Source: Metallyticus violacea (lineage: Eukaryota > Arthropoda > Insecta > Mantodea > Metallyticidae). From it: 64,000 nucleotides of DNA. The translations under genes and the position numbers were made by a program. A model generated the notes under the pieces. The model saw nothing but the letters and a program-made list of their open reading frames with translations. It was not told where the DNA came from and did no database searches. Shown here piece by piece: positions 25,501-35,700 of the stretch (positions are counted from its first letter, which is position 1; the number at the start of each line of letters is the position of its first letter). Where the stretch lies: contig CM060833.1 in the NCBI GenBank assembly GCA_030762175.1, positions 1,800,501-1,864,500 on the forward strand. The letters run 5' to 3'.

Positions 25501-26319
25501 AACAAAATTTATAAAAAGGAGTTGATTGTAACTTTATGATAAGATTGTTGGTGGATTTTAGCTTTGCTTCATATGATGAATTGAGCATTAAGTGCATAAT
25601 AATAGTGCATTAAAATAAAGTAAAAATACAAACCCCGTGAACGTCCTCGATCTCGCTTTCCTTCGGCAACATCAATTTTGATTACTTGACCTTCAACAAT
25701 AACGTGGCCATCCATGTCTAGGGCCTGTTCTAAGTCTTTAATATCTTCAAATTCAACATAGCAGAAACCCTTAAATTTGTCAGTTTCTCTGTCACGCACT
25801 AGACGAATGCTTTTAACCTTTTAAAAAAATAAAAGGAATGCAATGTTAGACTATGGCACAAGAAAAGGGCACATGGAAGATTTTGATAATGTTGTGTATG
25901 AGCTACGGTTACCTTTACCTGTATTTTCTTTGAATTTGTGAATATTCTTTCAACATCTCCTTGGACGATCCCTTGGGGCAGATTTCCCACATATGCTGTG
26001 TAAGGAGGCTCTGTAGGTAAAACTCTGTTGCGTCTACCTCCACCTCCTCCTCCATAATCTCTGCAGGTTAGAAATGTTATTATTTGCAAGTTTGCAGAAA
26101 AACAAAATCTGTTGTAAATGAAACACCTTGCCGCCTCCTTTCTCTTAACCTCACACGTGAACAAACAAATTATTCAATCTTATTAAAAATCACACAATTG
26201 TTACATAAAAATTATACGAGATCTAATGGTGTAATCAATAAATATAATGATGTTATTTAGCCACATTAGTTGTTTACTTGCCTATTATCGCGATCATCGT
26301 ATCTACCATGTCCAGCCAT
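13380..26319 (-). CDS. EIF4H: Eukaryotic translation initiation factor 4H (six coding exons)
   Basis: Joined exons on the minus strand: 26319-26282, 26060-25919, 25817-25634, 25456-25406, 13861-13598, 13516-13380. They total 816 nt, 271 residues plus TAA, and stay in frame across all joins. The human protein has 248 residues. One RRM spans roughly residues 33-110: [15 protein letters not shown] carries RNP2 (35-40) and KGFCYVEF is RNP1 (76-83). A long Gly/Arg-rich region follows, and the C-terminus [17 protein letters not shown]...[10 protein letters not shown] matches vertebrate EIF4H closely. EIF4H binds RNA and stimulates the eIF4A helicase during cap-dependent initiation in the cytoplasm. 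Introns are 221, 101, 177, 11544 and 81 bp. Intron 1 has a GC donor. No defect is seen, so the gene looks functional. Confidence 0.95.
13598..13861 (-). CDS. EIF4H: EIF4H coding exon 5 (Gly/Arg-rich)
   Basis: Acceptor TTGCAG, donor GCAG|GTGTGT; 264 nt, phase 1 to phase 1. Encodes a glycine-rich low-complexity region with RGG-like and [11 protein letters not shown] runs, ending EDFKEPSA. The plus strand shows a proline-rich shadow ORF that is not real. Confidence 0.92.
13995..15290. other. Intron 4 of EIF4H, no recognised feature
   Basis: No diagnostic coding motif. A segment near 14858 (GGCAGATTGATAAGTCTGG) resembles the mariner end at 16111, which may mark a lost mariner terminus. Confidence 0.4.
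15300..16107 (+). mobile_element. Jockey-like non-LTR retrotransposon relic (RT end to RNase H start)
   Basis: The plus strand reads [11 protein letters not shown] near 15310, typical of the RT/thumb border, then a SINE interrupts. It resumes with VSSSHT/LDQ-type and [15 protein letters not shown] (near 15690), then [20 protein letters not shown] (near 15890) and FTDGSKIGV (near 16062), the first RNase H motif. Stops and shifts occur throughout. The mariner copy starts directly after. Confidence 0.7.
15343..15560 (+). repeat. SINE-A copy, 5'-truncated, inside the Jockey-like relic
   Basis: The body matches the SINE-A copies at 32338-32611 (shared TGGCAAATGCC, CCTAAACTTAGGCCTGAAA, TGTGGTGCCTC). 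The tRNA-like head is missing. It interrupts the Jockey-like reading frame. Confidence 0.8.
16109..16785 (-). mobile_element. Mariner-like transposase relic
   Basis: The minus strand (16777-16391) reads [20 protein letters not shown] (first catalytic region, disturbed), [20 protein letters not shown], then [20 protein letters not shown] with the second catalytic Asp. Further down toward 16150 are decayed remains of the third motif (YFLFPNLK). The C-terminal end abuts an inverted-repeat-like GGCAGATTGATAAGTATAGT at 16111. The N-terminal third is missing. Confidence 0.85.
16787..17125 (-). mobile_element. Jockey-like RT fragment, opposite strand
   Basis: Minus strand, 17124-16846: [20 protein letters not shown] then [20 protein letters not shown]. 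This is the RT motif B region (family form GCPQGGVLSPLLW; one G is replaced by E here), followed by the region where YADD should stand, which is lost. It belongs to the same clade as the plus-strand relic at 15.3-16.1 kb, so the mariner fragment now separates two oppositely oriented LINE pieces. Confidence 0.75.
17126..18424. other. No recognisable feature
   Basis: AT-rich intron sequence of EIF4H. No diagnostic motif recognised. Confidence 0.45.
18425..19094 (+). mobile_element. Pogo/Tigger-like element, internally deleted
   Basis: Ends are inverted: CCATATTTATGCGAATATAA at 18425, and CCTTATTTACACAAATGTAA when the right end is reversed, each next to TA. The plus strand near 18652 encodes [20 protein letters not shown] and EFNV, the N-terminal DNA-binding helix of pogo/Brk-type transposases. 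Near 18960 is a [14 protein letters not shown] segment of the CENP-B-like domain. The DDE catalytic domain is absent, so this is a non-autonomous deletion derivative. Confidence 0.75.
19244..19524 (+). repeat. SINE-B, full-length copy with 12-bp target duplication
   Basis: Flanked by CTCCCAATATGC at 19232-19243 and 19525-19536. The head has RNA polymerase III boxes: A-box TGATGTAGTGG and B-box GGTTCGAACC. The body includes GGGGGCATAAAAATCC, CTTCCTTTGGATGGGAAG and GAACCTCAAGTCTGAAA. The tail reads GATGACCTGAGATGTTAAAG then AATAAACC. It is tRNA-derived but not a functional tRNA gene. Confidence 0.9.
19571..19950 (-). mobile_element. PLE-6, tail only, with inverted ends
   Basis: Minus strand reads [19 protein letters not shown] (near 19870-19815), [12 protein letters not shown] and then the 3' tail with a hammerhead-like core (CTGAAGAT GGGAGA...TCTCCT GAAATGC, about 19675-19630). 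The outer segments 19571-19610 and about 19882-19920 are inverted copies (TTAGTGTAAAAAATGAAT). Confidence 0.8.
19951..21254. other. Intron 4 of EIF4H, only a SINE tail recognised
   Basis: Apart from the SINE-B tail near 20705-20760 I see no coding or repeat signal. Confidence 0.45.
20705..20762 (+). repeat. SINE-B tail fragment
   Basis: Matches the last 60 bases of SINE-B: GGGGCACTGATGTGAGATGT then TTAAAGAGCATCCATAAATA. Strong 5' truncation. Confidence 0.65.
21255..21690 (+). mobile_element. PLE-7, RT fragment
   Basis: Plus strand encodes [16 protein letters not shown], motif [21 protein letters not shown] and an intact motif C YVDDIFAI near 21475, then FLDLKIIRN near 21595. It lacks motif A, linker and GIY-YIG. 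The right end stops where the LINE begins (about 21690-21712), so the LINE or a deletion removed the rest. Confidence 0.88.
21712..24380 (-). mobile_element. Non-LTR retrotransposon (APE endonuclease plus RT), decayed
   Basis: Read from right to left. Endonuclease part: [15 protein letters not shown] (about 24170), YNPPVNKP (about 23960, just before a SINE), then [12 protein letters not shown] (23612; family form GDFNAHH) and [21 protein letters not shown] part: [17 protein letters not shown] (about 22700; the PGPDGI motif), GLPQG then [14 protein letters not shown] (about 22160) and LLFANDLVI (about 22065; family form FADD, so Asp to Asn). The end reads [13 protein letters not shown] (about 21840). 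Stops and frameshifts make it inactive. Clade is Jockey/I-like. Confidence 0.85.
23675..23951 (-). repeat. SINE-A copy with 17-bp target duplication, inside the LINE
   Basis: Flanks TGGTTTATTTAAAGGAG (23658-23674) and TGGTTTATTTACAGGAG (23952-23968), one mismatch. On the minus strand the head reads GTGGCCAAGGTCGTTATGGC, resembling tRNA-Ser (GTGGCCGAG..GTTAAGGC), with B-box GGTTCCAATCC. Inserted between YNPP and the rest of the endonuclease domain. Confidence 0.9.
24381..25405. other. EIF4H intron 4, proximal part, no transposon recognised
   Basis: AT-rich and free of recognisable repeats; it forms the left part of a transposon-poor island around the shared promoter. Confidence 0.45.
25406..25456 (-). 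CDS. EIF4H: EIF4H coding exon 4 (51 bp)
   Basis: Acceptor TTTTAG, donor GGAG|GTATGT. Encodes [17 protein letters not shown]. It is phase 1 to phase 1, so skipping it would keep the frame; vertebrate EIF4H is alternatively spliced in this linker region. Confidence 0.88.
25634..25817 (-). CDS. EIF4H: EIF4H coding exon 3 (RNP1)
   Basis: Acceptor AAAAG then GTTAAAAGC. Encodes [18 protein letters not shown] and the rest of the RRM up to RGRSR. Donor CGGG|GTTTGT; 184 nt, ends in phase 1. Confidence 0.94.
25919..26060 (-). CDS. EIF4H: EIF4H coding exon 2 (RNP2)
   Basis: Acceptor CTGCAG at 26066-26061. Encodes the Gly/Arg linker and TAYVGNLP. Donor CAG|GTAAAG; 142 nt, ends in phase 0. Confidence 0.93.
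26282..26319 (-). CDS. EIF4H: EIF4H coding exon 1
   Basis: Starts at ATG 26319-26317 ([12 protein letters not shown]) and ends in codon position 2 at AG followed by GCAAGT. Only this GC donor keeps the frame into exon 2; the GT four bases downstream would shift it. Confidence 0.88.
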
Positions 26320-26538
26320 GTTGGATGCGACGAATTCCCAGGAGTCTGCAATTGATTACTGCATTGAAGAACAAATCAAATAATTGTTAATTATAGGCAC
26401 GTTAATCACAAATATAAACCAATGTTGTGCCTTCATAAGTTGCATCGCATTAGAATAAAATATAAATAGCTATTTATTTTGGTGCTCAGAAACTTCATTA
26501 TGCAAACAATATATCATCGGCATATATAGCCTGGCAAA
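26320..26538. promoter_or_regulatory. Bidirectional promoter between EIF4H and MYBBP1A
   Basis: The 219 bp between two divergent start codons must hold both 5' UTRs and core promoters. A TATAAATAG motif at 26461-26469 on the plus strand could direct MYBBP1A. No matching TATA motif is evident for EIF4H. Both genes serve protein production (initiation and ribosome biogenesis), so shared control is plausible; that is inference. Transcription starts are not visible from sequence. Confidence 0.7.
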
Positions 26539-26706
26539 ATGGATGCAGGCGAGGACCACATGTTAAATTGTAATACAACAAAACGAAAAATGTATGCCAC
26601 TATATTAGATTCGTTTACATCTTTAAGTAAAAATAATGAAAAATCCAGAATTGAAGCCGGATTGAAACTACTGGAGCATTTACATCATAAGCAACTTGGC
26701 CATCAG
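26539..26706 (+). CDS. MYBBP1A: MYBBP1A exon 1
   Basis: ATG at 26539 with context AAAATGG. Encodes MDAGEDHMLNCNTTKRKMY and LDSFTSLSKNNEKSRIEAGL. Donor CATCAG|GTACGA. Confidence 0.85.
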
Positions 26707-29700
26707 GTACGAATGCCACATTATAGAAGTATAAATGTTAGATAAAATAGAGTAATTTTATTTTTCTAAAGAAAACATTTATTATACATCGCGTGATTCG
26801 TTATACATTGATTGTCAATATTCAATATGCGGTTTGTAATATATAACACATAGGTTAAGAGGCTAGTTAACCTATTAAAATGTGCCTTTTAAGTCGAGCA
26901 ATAAGTAATGTTCTTTCCCGAAAAAGTTGGAAACCCGGCGCATTTTTGAGCGGTTATATTACATACTACGCATATTGTAGCGCACAATTGTCTCTATCAT
27001 CTTGTAGCGTATACATGTTAAATTTAATTCTGTGTAGTTGTTTTGTGGTCTTTAACTTAGTGTTTACTAACGTTGCAGTGTGCTGTAACTTGGAATTGTC
27101 CTTTCGATATTGGGTGGTCCAGAGTATTGAAATTTGTGGAATTTGTACATGTTAAGAAGCAGCGTATTGTTACGTTTTGTAGACTTATGTAAAGGCTTGC
27201 TAATTAGTTTGTTGAAATTTCAGGAAAATGGCCTATGTTCTGAACTGCAGTATGCCTTAGAAAGGTTGGTGCGAGGAGTAGCATCTTCGCGTGCTAGCTC
27301 AAGAACTGGATACTACTCAACACTTGTGGGGCTGATGTCGATATTCCCTTCAGTGCTTACTGAAGATGTTCTAAATATTGTGAAGAAAGAGCTTCATGTG
27401 TCGAGTAACTCAAAAAGTGTAAGTATCTAGAGCAAAACTAGATGTGTTTTTAATCGTACATTTTCAAGCACACATTTCATACATACCCCTTGAGTGACTG
27501 ATATATATAGTACTAAGCTTATGATGACCAAACAAAACACATTGTATACATATTTTATTACTTATAATAACAAGAAAAATGCTTGTCTTTAATATACACT
27601 AAATTAATTTACTTTTTAGTGAATCTATCTGATGTCACTGCTATCACCATAGTTAACATATGTGTTCATTGAACATTGTTAAATGTAGAAGTAACAAATG
27701 CATACATCTACTGTAATGAAAATGTACTTTTTCTTATCAAAATAAACATGAAATAAAAGTAGTTATGCATCATTATGGTGGGTGAATCATTTTTGGTTTT
27801 GCAAGTTTATTGGTGATTTCTGAATGAGGATCAAGTATTTTTATGCTTTATTATTATTATTTATTTTTTTTCTAAGTCCCCACTTTAGGTTTATCTAAGA
27901 AAATGTAACCTTTCTGAATTTTACCAGGATACAGAAAAGTTAGGTTAAAGAGCTAGGTTTTGTAATTACTGTAAATGACTAAACTGTGAAAACCACATAT
28001 TGTGTTTTACATGATTAACAGCAGTTTTAACAATAATACTTATTACCCAATAAAGGGGAAGGATAGGAGAATACTGTACAGAAATGTAAGTTCTGTTATG
28101 CAAAATTATTTTATCAAATAAACCATTATTCAATTGCAAATTTCACTGCGAAAATATCTCCTCTAGTTGTTAATTTTTCTTTATTTATTTTCTTGGCAGT
28201 ATTTTAACCACACAAGAACATCCTAACGTAATTTGAAATTGTAATAATGAAGAAAAAATTGACTGATTTGATATTAAAAGGTTTTAGTAACAGTATTACT
28301 AATTTATTCGGTGGAAGACTTTTCTAAGATTTTAAGATTTTCTAGTAGTGAAAAAAGCATGTACTTAAGAACTTCAAGGGAATATGTTTTTCAGAGGATT
28401 TTGATTCTGCAATAAATGTTTTATTATAATTAATTTGTGTAACCAGAAAGTTATGCTTGGATTTTAATTCACAGGAATGGGTAATGCCAACTTAAGTAAT
28501 TGCGAATCATTATGACCTTGGTGACTTAAAATTTAGCATCGGTAGTAAATATTTTGGAATGCTTACATTTGGCAATAATTACATGCCCCCCCCCACACAC
28601 ATAATTCTGCTGTCTCAAATGTTAATTACAATTTTAATTAATTTTGGCATGCTAAGTTTAATGCTGAAATCCTTTTTTCCCTATCATGTAAGGTTTTTAA
28701 ACAAATCTTAATAATAATTTTAAAATAAAAAATAAAATTTTGTGAAATAAAGAGTATCATAAAATCAAAACTAAAATGCCATATTCTAATCTAATATACA
28801 AATTGGATACTTACATAACATTAAAAAAACACATTGTATGAAAATCAGAATCTTTTCTTTGTTTGGAAGGAAGGTTGTGTTGATTTATGTTTTATGTTTT
28901 GATTGTGTATCTTCTCTCTTCAAGCATCAGCAGTAGTTTGCTAGCATTGTTTTGTTCCACCGTACCTGATATTGTCGTTCCATCTCATTAATTTTCTGAA
29001 TTTTCCCGGATGAAATCTTTCACCTGCTCGTCACTCATGAGTCCGAAATCAGGTGAAAATTAGTCAAGAATTGAAGTTTCAAACACATGCAGCCAAGAAC
29101 TTGCAGTCTTCGTAGCATATATATTGCAAGTTTTTCGTATTGCAGTCTTTTACATTTCCAAGGAACTTACTGATAACATCCTTGAAAGCACAACATTCCT
29201 AAAGTTCTATATGGTTCATAGTGTTCAAAAAGCCAGTATCCTTCACTAACTGTCTGATCTGAGGTCCTCAAATACACCATCTTTTATTTTAGCCTCAGAC
29301 AACAAAAGTGGAAAGTTATGGTATAAATACTTGAAGCACAAGCCATTCCTTGTCTAGTGCTTTGACAAATTGTTTCATGGTAGTAAGTTCAATATGAAGC
29401 AGAGGCAATAGCATCCAATTAAACTGACACATATTGCATTTTTTTCTCCCAGCATTAAACTTTTTTCATAGTCCATCCTTTTGTTGATCAGTATTTGACC
29501 CTACATTTTCTGTCCCATTCACACAAAAAGCAAGGAAAGTTTGTATACCACCCTGCTACCAAAACTTTCGCATCTCCATTTCCATTGATGTTCCAGTATT
29601 TAATTTTGTTCTAAAATGTATTTCCAAGCTTAACTTTAAAATATGCAAAATACACTTTCTTAATAAATGCAGCAATATTATTCTTTTGTTTTTTAACAAG

Positions 29701-32700
29701 TATGAACAACATAAAAAACAAAAATTATTTGGATTGTTCTTATATTGCCATCTTGGTATTCCACAGCTTGAAGCCATCGTATTATTAGTTCTCTGGCACT
29801 TTTTGCACAACACAAAGAAAAACTGAAATATAACACTAAACAAATACATTACAACAGCAATCACTTCCCCTTTTTTCCTAAACATGCATTTGATAAGCAC
29901 CAGTCTTGTTCGAAACTTTAAATACATGACAGAGAAACTGGTAAGAAAGTAAATGCTTTGCATTCTGCATTATATTCTATATAAGCTTATATGTAACTTG
30001 CATGTGCTAAAGTGCTTCATGTTTTGCTTTTGTATCATTATCACTGCAATATAGCAGTATAATTAATAAAACGTCAAATTACAAAAAATCTGTACAAATT
30101 ATGAAGAAAGTGATATTATTTTCGAATTCCACAGACTATTTTCCATATAAATTGTTTATTTTCACCAAGACAGCAAAATCATAGCAGGCCAGTGTTGTTA
30201 GGGTTTGGATGGCATAGCTGTTTAATTTATTAAAAAAGCAGTAATAAATTTTCTTGGTTTTTCATTAATTATACTATCCCATTATTTATGCAGAGCCATC
30301 TGAAGGAGAATACAGGTACTAAACTCAATTTTATGACATGCACACTCATAATTCGATCGCATGAAAACACATAAGCTGTCCCTACTGCATATTTAGTATA
30401 GGATAATTCTTGATGGTCTCATGTCCCGGAACTGAGAATACAATTATCCAACTGCTTATTTATGTAATGTTCATATAATACTCATGAGGAATAGGAGTAT
30501 GAGAACTCACTCAGGAAAACAACCTTGTCACATCAGTACTATTTCAGTTCTAACAGAAATCAGGTGTGTAAATGATAGTAAATAATTTATTAAGGCCCTT
30601 CAGATACTGTTAATAGTATGAGAAACAGGAAATATTAATTGTTTTTGATGTATGAAAGTAAACAGTAGCAATGCTGGAGAATAACCAGGTATCTCATAGT
30701 GATAGCACTAAGCACTCTGAACTCAGTGGGATGGAGCAGGTTTATTAAGTTTTGTCCTGCATTTTATCAATTTTTATGATATTGCATATTGTTTTTACAT
30801 TATTGTTTATTTATGATTTGTGAAAAACTGTCTCATTTTGTATCTAGAATTACCCTACTCAATGTAGTAAAGAGAATTGAGGAAGCTTCATTCATATGAA
30901 ATTGCAGATAATTTTCTCTTGGTTGCATGTTATATCCTGATTCCTTTGGTTATCCAAGATTTATTCTTTGCACTTTGAGACCTATGTATCTATTTTAAGG
31001 GGATACTTGCCTCAATAATCTTAAATGGGCATAGAATGGAGTAAAAAATGGATTTTTTTTCCCATCTTATTTAAAAATTGAGTATTTTCTATTTCAAATA
31101 GTGTTTCAATTATTTTGATATCATTGGAATGGTCTTATTTTGTATTTTGTCAGTGAGTGCTTGTTATGATCTAGCATAATGTAATTTTGAATTAAAATTT
31201 TTATTGCAAGAGGGTTGCTATTTTTGGAATTTGAAGAAACTATGTAAGATATAAGTTTTCTGCTGGCAATATTGGAAGAGCTTGCTGGGCAATGTAATCT
31301 TCCTCCAGCCCATGTGTTAACACTGAACCTGTGTTTATTACTGTGAGCCATTTGTGCTTTCGGGTTTTGTTCAGCCCACAGGCATATAATGCAAGTTCAT
31401 GATGCCATCTCGACACTTGTATAACATCAGCAGAGGACTGTATCACATGGATCCTTGCAACATATGAAATACTTTGCACAAAGCCACAAATCTTTGACCT
31501 TGTGTGCCAATCTCTGCACCACCAATATGCACTCTGTAATGTTATAGGTCAATTTGAACCTCTTTTGTAGTTAAATGCTTTATGGTTTAGTGGAGATTTC
31601 TTGACAAAATGTGAATGTAAGCCCTTGAATGTCGTATTTTGAGGAGGCCTCTTCAAAAGTAATCAGTGATCATTCTGCAGAACATACTACTGTCTGTCCA
31701 GAAGGAAATTGAAGTAGATGTAAACAGTTCACTGGTTTATGTCACTCCACTGCAATGTGCTGCAATAATAGAACATGAACATAACTCAAGACTTTTACAT
31801 TAAGTATAATAAAAGCCACATTTTTTAATCTCATCTCTAAATAACGTGCAACACACAAGACATGGAAATTAATTGCTACTTACATGATCAGCATTTCACT
31901 AATCTGAGCTGGATGCTGGTTGTGTACCCTCCTTTATCCCCATGTCACTGATTTATCATCCTCTAGATGTATCATACATTTTTCTTCTATGACATTAATA
32001 ATACACTCCGAGTCCCAAATTTTTTGTTCTTCCCCAATCAGATGTTGGACCTGGAGAGTTACCAGGTGTTAAAAAGTGGGATGCTGCATTAATGAGCACA
32101 TGTACATCCTGAAACTTGCAAGGTCATGTTATTTCTGGTGATGTAGTTCTTCATTGACTCCGTATCACCTCTATCAGGTTTAAGTAACAGTAATAAGATG
32201 GCAGTTGAAGTGCAGTATGACATGCATCTTTAGCCATTTCTTCAATTATGTATTTTTCATACTCTTTAGCATGAAACTTGATCAACAATTCTGCATTAAC
32301 CAGAACCCTTGTCAAAAGGTATGTTTTTACTTTGTAGACCGCCACGGGTGGCCGAGGTTGTTAAGGCATGGACTTGTGAGCTGGAGGTCTGGATTCGAAT
32401 GCTGCCAGGTCCATCCTATCTGACTGAGGTTTTTTCCAGGTTTTCCTCAGTCCTCATAATGGCAAATGCCGGGAATGTACCCTAAACTTAGGCCTGAAAT
32501 GATTCCTTCCTTAAAAATAAATCCCTTCCCAATATATCATTTCATCTCATGTATCATCAGTGTCCAACGCATGTGGTGCCTCTGTAGCAAAACGACATTA
32601 AACACTCTTTATTTTACTTTGTAGCCATGATGTATGATGTCACCTTTTCTCCAAAATTGGTTTGGTATACATTTTAACCTTACACTGAAAGGGCACATTG

Positions 32701-35700
32701 TTTATTATGATGAAGTTATTTGGGTATAATTTGGAGAGATGATTTGTTCATTTCTTTGTGATAATCTCTGGTTGTTTTGGATACGAATACAAGCTCCACC
32801 CCTGGACTAAACCATCTTCACCTCCAATGTGCGCCACTATCAGTCTCTTATCCCTATCCATAGGATTTTTAAGCCCTGCACTTAAAATCCAATTAAAATG
32901 CCTACTTTTTTTATTTTAAGCTGGTGTCAGTCCATGCTTGCTTGTCATGTGTTCACCATGGACCCAGATCTCGTCTAAATAGTACATCTTTCATGTTTCA
33001 CAGGGTTCTTTTATTTTTTGGAAAAAATCTTTTTGCCGTAAAATTATGTAATCTCTGTCCACAATAACACTCTTTGTTTTTGTACTCACAAACTTGAAAC
33101 CAATTTCTAGTAGCAGCTTGTGGGCAGAATATCGTTTTAAATCTGAAAGGCCAGGATCAGAGTTAACAGAAAACAAATTTTTTTTTTTTTTAAGTTTGGG
33201 GGGCAGAGGGTTCCATTATTAGCAAAGAACTGGAGAAGCTCATGGCAGATTGCTGACCTTACAAAATCGTCACAGAACTTGTTAAACACATTCAGTGTTA
33301 TAATCTCTATACCACTTTGTAATGGTTTACCGTGCCTATGTTTCAATACACTTATTTGTTCCGCCATATTACTTTCATACTAAGCAATCCTTCTTGAGCA
33401 ATCTCCTCTCTTAGCTGCCAGGGAATCCCAGTTGCATGCGCCATATAAATTATTGTAGTTAGAAATTCAATTGATTGTATTTTTTTATAGTTGAGCAATT
33501 CTTAGTACTCAATATTTTGTGCTTTAGAAAAAACAAAGTGAGCTTTCAGATCTTAATTATAGTATTTTCCAAGGAACTATTTAGAGGGTGGAAGCATCAC
33601 ACAAACTGTAAAGAAGGTGCGCTGCGATCAAAACTCTTAGTTTGTTTATGTCTACTTTGATCTCTTATTAGATAGATTTTAAGCTTTATTTTGTTTTTCA
33701 ATCATCTGATTGAAATGCAGTGCCTTTCAGATGGTGCATCAGTATAGATTAATAATTGTATAAAATATAGTGAACTTTCACTATGGAGAGAGAATGCAAC
33801 AAACAGTTACCCATCTTGGACATTAAGATAATTAAAAAAGAAAATCACCTAATTTTTGGCATTTACACAAAACCTACACACATGGATAATTACATTAAAT
33901 ATAACAGTTTTAATCCAGTTCCTCACAAACATGCAGTTTTAAATAGTCTTGCATACAGACTGGTTAATGTCCCAATGAACAAGGAGGAATATGAACTGGA
34001 AATTAATAATATAGTGGATATAGCTATAGAAAATGACTTCAAACAAGAAGTTGTGCACAAGAAAATAGACAGAGCAAAGAATAAAAACAAAATTTGAGAG
34101 ACCACTTACTCCTATCAAAGAAAAAAACAGAACATACAAAAAATTCACATACCACCCATCAGCCTTTCATAAATTTCAAAAGATTTTTAAAAGATACAAC
34201 ATTGTTTTGGCTCCTAAAAATAATTATTCCATTAAAAATATCCTTAACTCAAAACAAAAAGAAGATAACCTACAACAAGAAGATAAATCAGGAATATATC
34301 AGATGAACTGCAATGATTGTGAAAAATATTGGAAAGACCAAAAAAATATAAAAACAAGAGCAAAAGAACACAGGAATATAAATCAAAAACAAGAAGAAAA
34401 ATCGGCGGTAGCTTGCCACTTTTGGAAAGAACAACATAGCATTAATAAAAACCCCAAATTACTTAAAAATATTAAAGGGAAAACTGAACTTACAGTCTGG
34501 GAAAATATCTATATTTGGAAGAATAAAGAGAAAGTTTTTAATTTCGAAATCCTGCCAAGTGATGTACAAATACAAAAGTTCATTAAACCTCCACCAAAGG
34601 CGAATCAATTAACCACGAACAGCAAGGCTGGCAGTCGACCAGGAACTGACGATAGGAGCGCTGGCTCCCGAAACTAGTTATTGAATTTTAGTGGTGTGTA
34701 TGTTACAATCTCGACTCAATTTTTTTAAAATGTTAATAGATTAATAACTCAGAAAATTGCATTGGCCTTCATTATTTTCTTCATTAATAGTTTAAGGTAA
34801 TTTTTGTCATTTTTCTTCCATTAAATGAAGTAGACATTTCTTTAAGAAGAATAGAGGAGAAGTATATTCAAACCTTCCAAATGCAGACTTTGCTATTAAC
34901 ATGCAAACAATCTGATAGTCAGAAGTTGATGGTTCAAAATGTCTTATCAATGGGCTGATATCAGCATTTGTTTATATATCTGATCTATTATCTGTACTTT
35001 CAGCAAGAAATGCCATATCTTATTGATTGACATTTGTTTTAGGAAGAGGCAGATGTTCTCATGGGGCAAGTATTGATCTGTGGAGCATTGATACAATCAA
35101 ACAGGTTGCTGAAAGCCCCGGCAGAGCAAATAGGTGAAGTGCTGAAGCTGCTGTGGGAAGCGGGTGCTAAAAGAAGTTATCTGAGAGTGCTGTCCCACAA
35201 ATTTGCCATGAAACTATTGCACAAGGTAGTATTGCTGTTTCCTTTATGACATTCATTGCTTGCTGTGTATGGAATAGAAAATATCAAGCCTTGTACTTAT
35301 TGCAGATTGATGAGGACTGCTTCAGAGATGTTGTGTGGCCGGAATTAAAACCCAGAGTAAAACAATGGCCAGAACAAACATTGGAGATAATGCACATCTT
35401 GTTGTGGGCAAGGAAATGTTATCCCAACATTGTGAAAAACAAGTTTTTGGCAAACCATCTGGGTACTCCTGAAGTACTGGATGAAGGTGCTGTAGAGGAG
35501 TGGAGCAAGCTACTTATGGTAAGCAGAAATATTAATGTACAAAGCTTGAAAAGCTCCCTCTTTTGGGTGTCAAGTCCAGATTCTTGCTTCATCCTTTGAG
35601 ATGCTGTCTTCATTTCCACTAGAATCTGGTTCATCAAACAAAGAAACTATTAACATTAAGCTTAACTATAAATGTTCATTGGAACTTGGACAGTGAAGCT

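Noticed and set aside
26880..27155. 91-codon ORF in MYBBP1A intron 1
   Set aside because: No family motif; it lies wholly in an intron and has low-complexity hydrophobic composition.
32338..32405. Possible tRNA-Ser gene
   Set aside because: It resembles tRNA-Ser in the 5' half only and continues into the SINE-A body.
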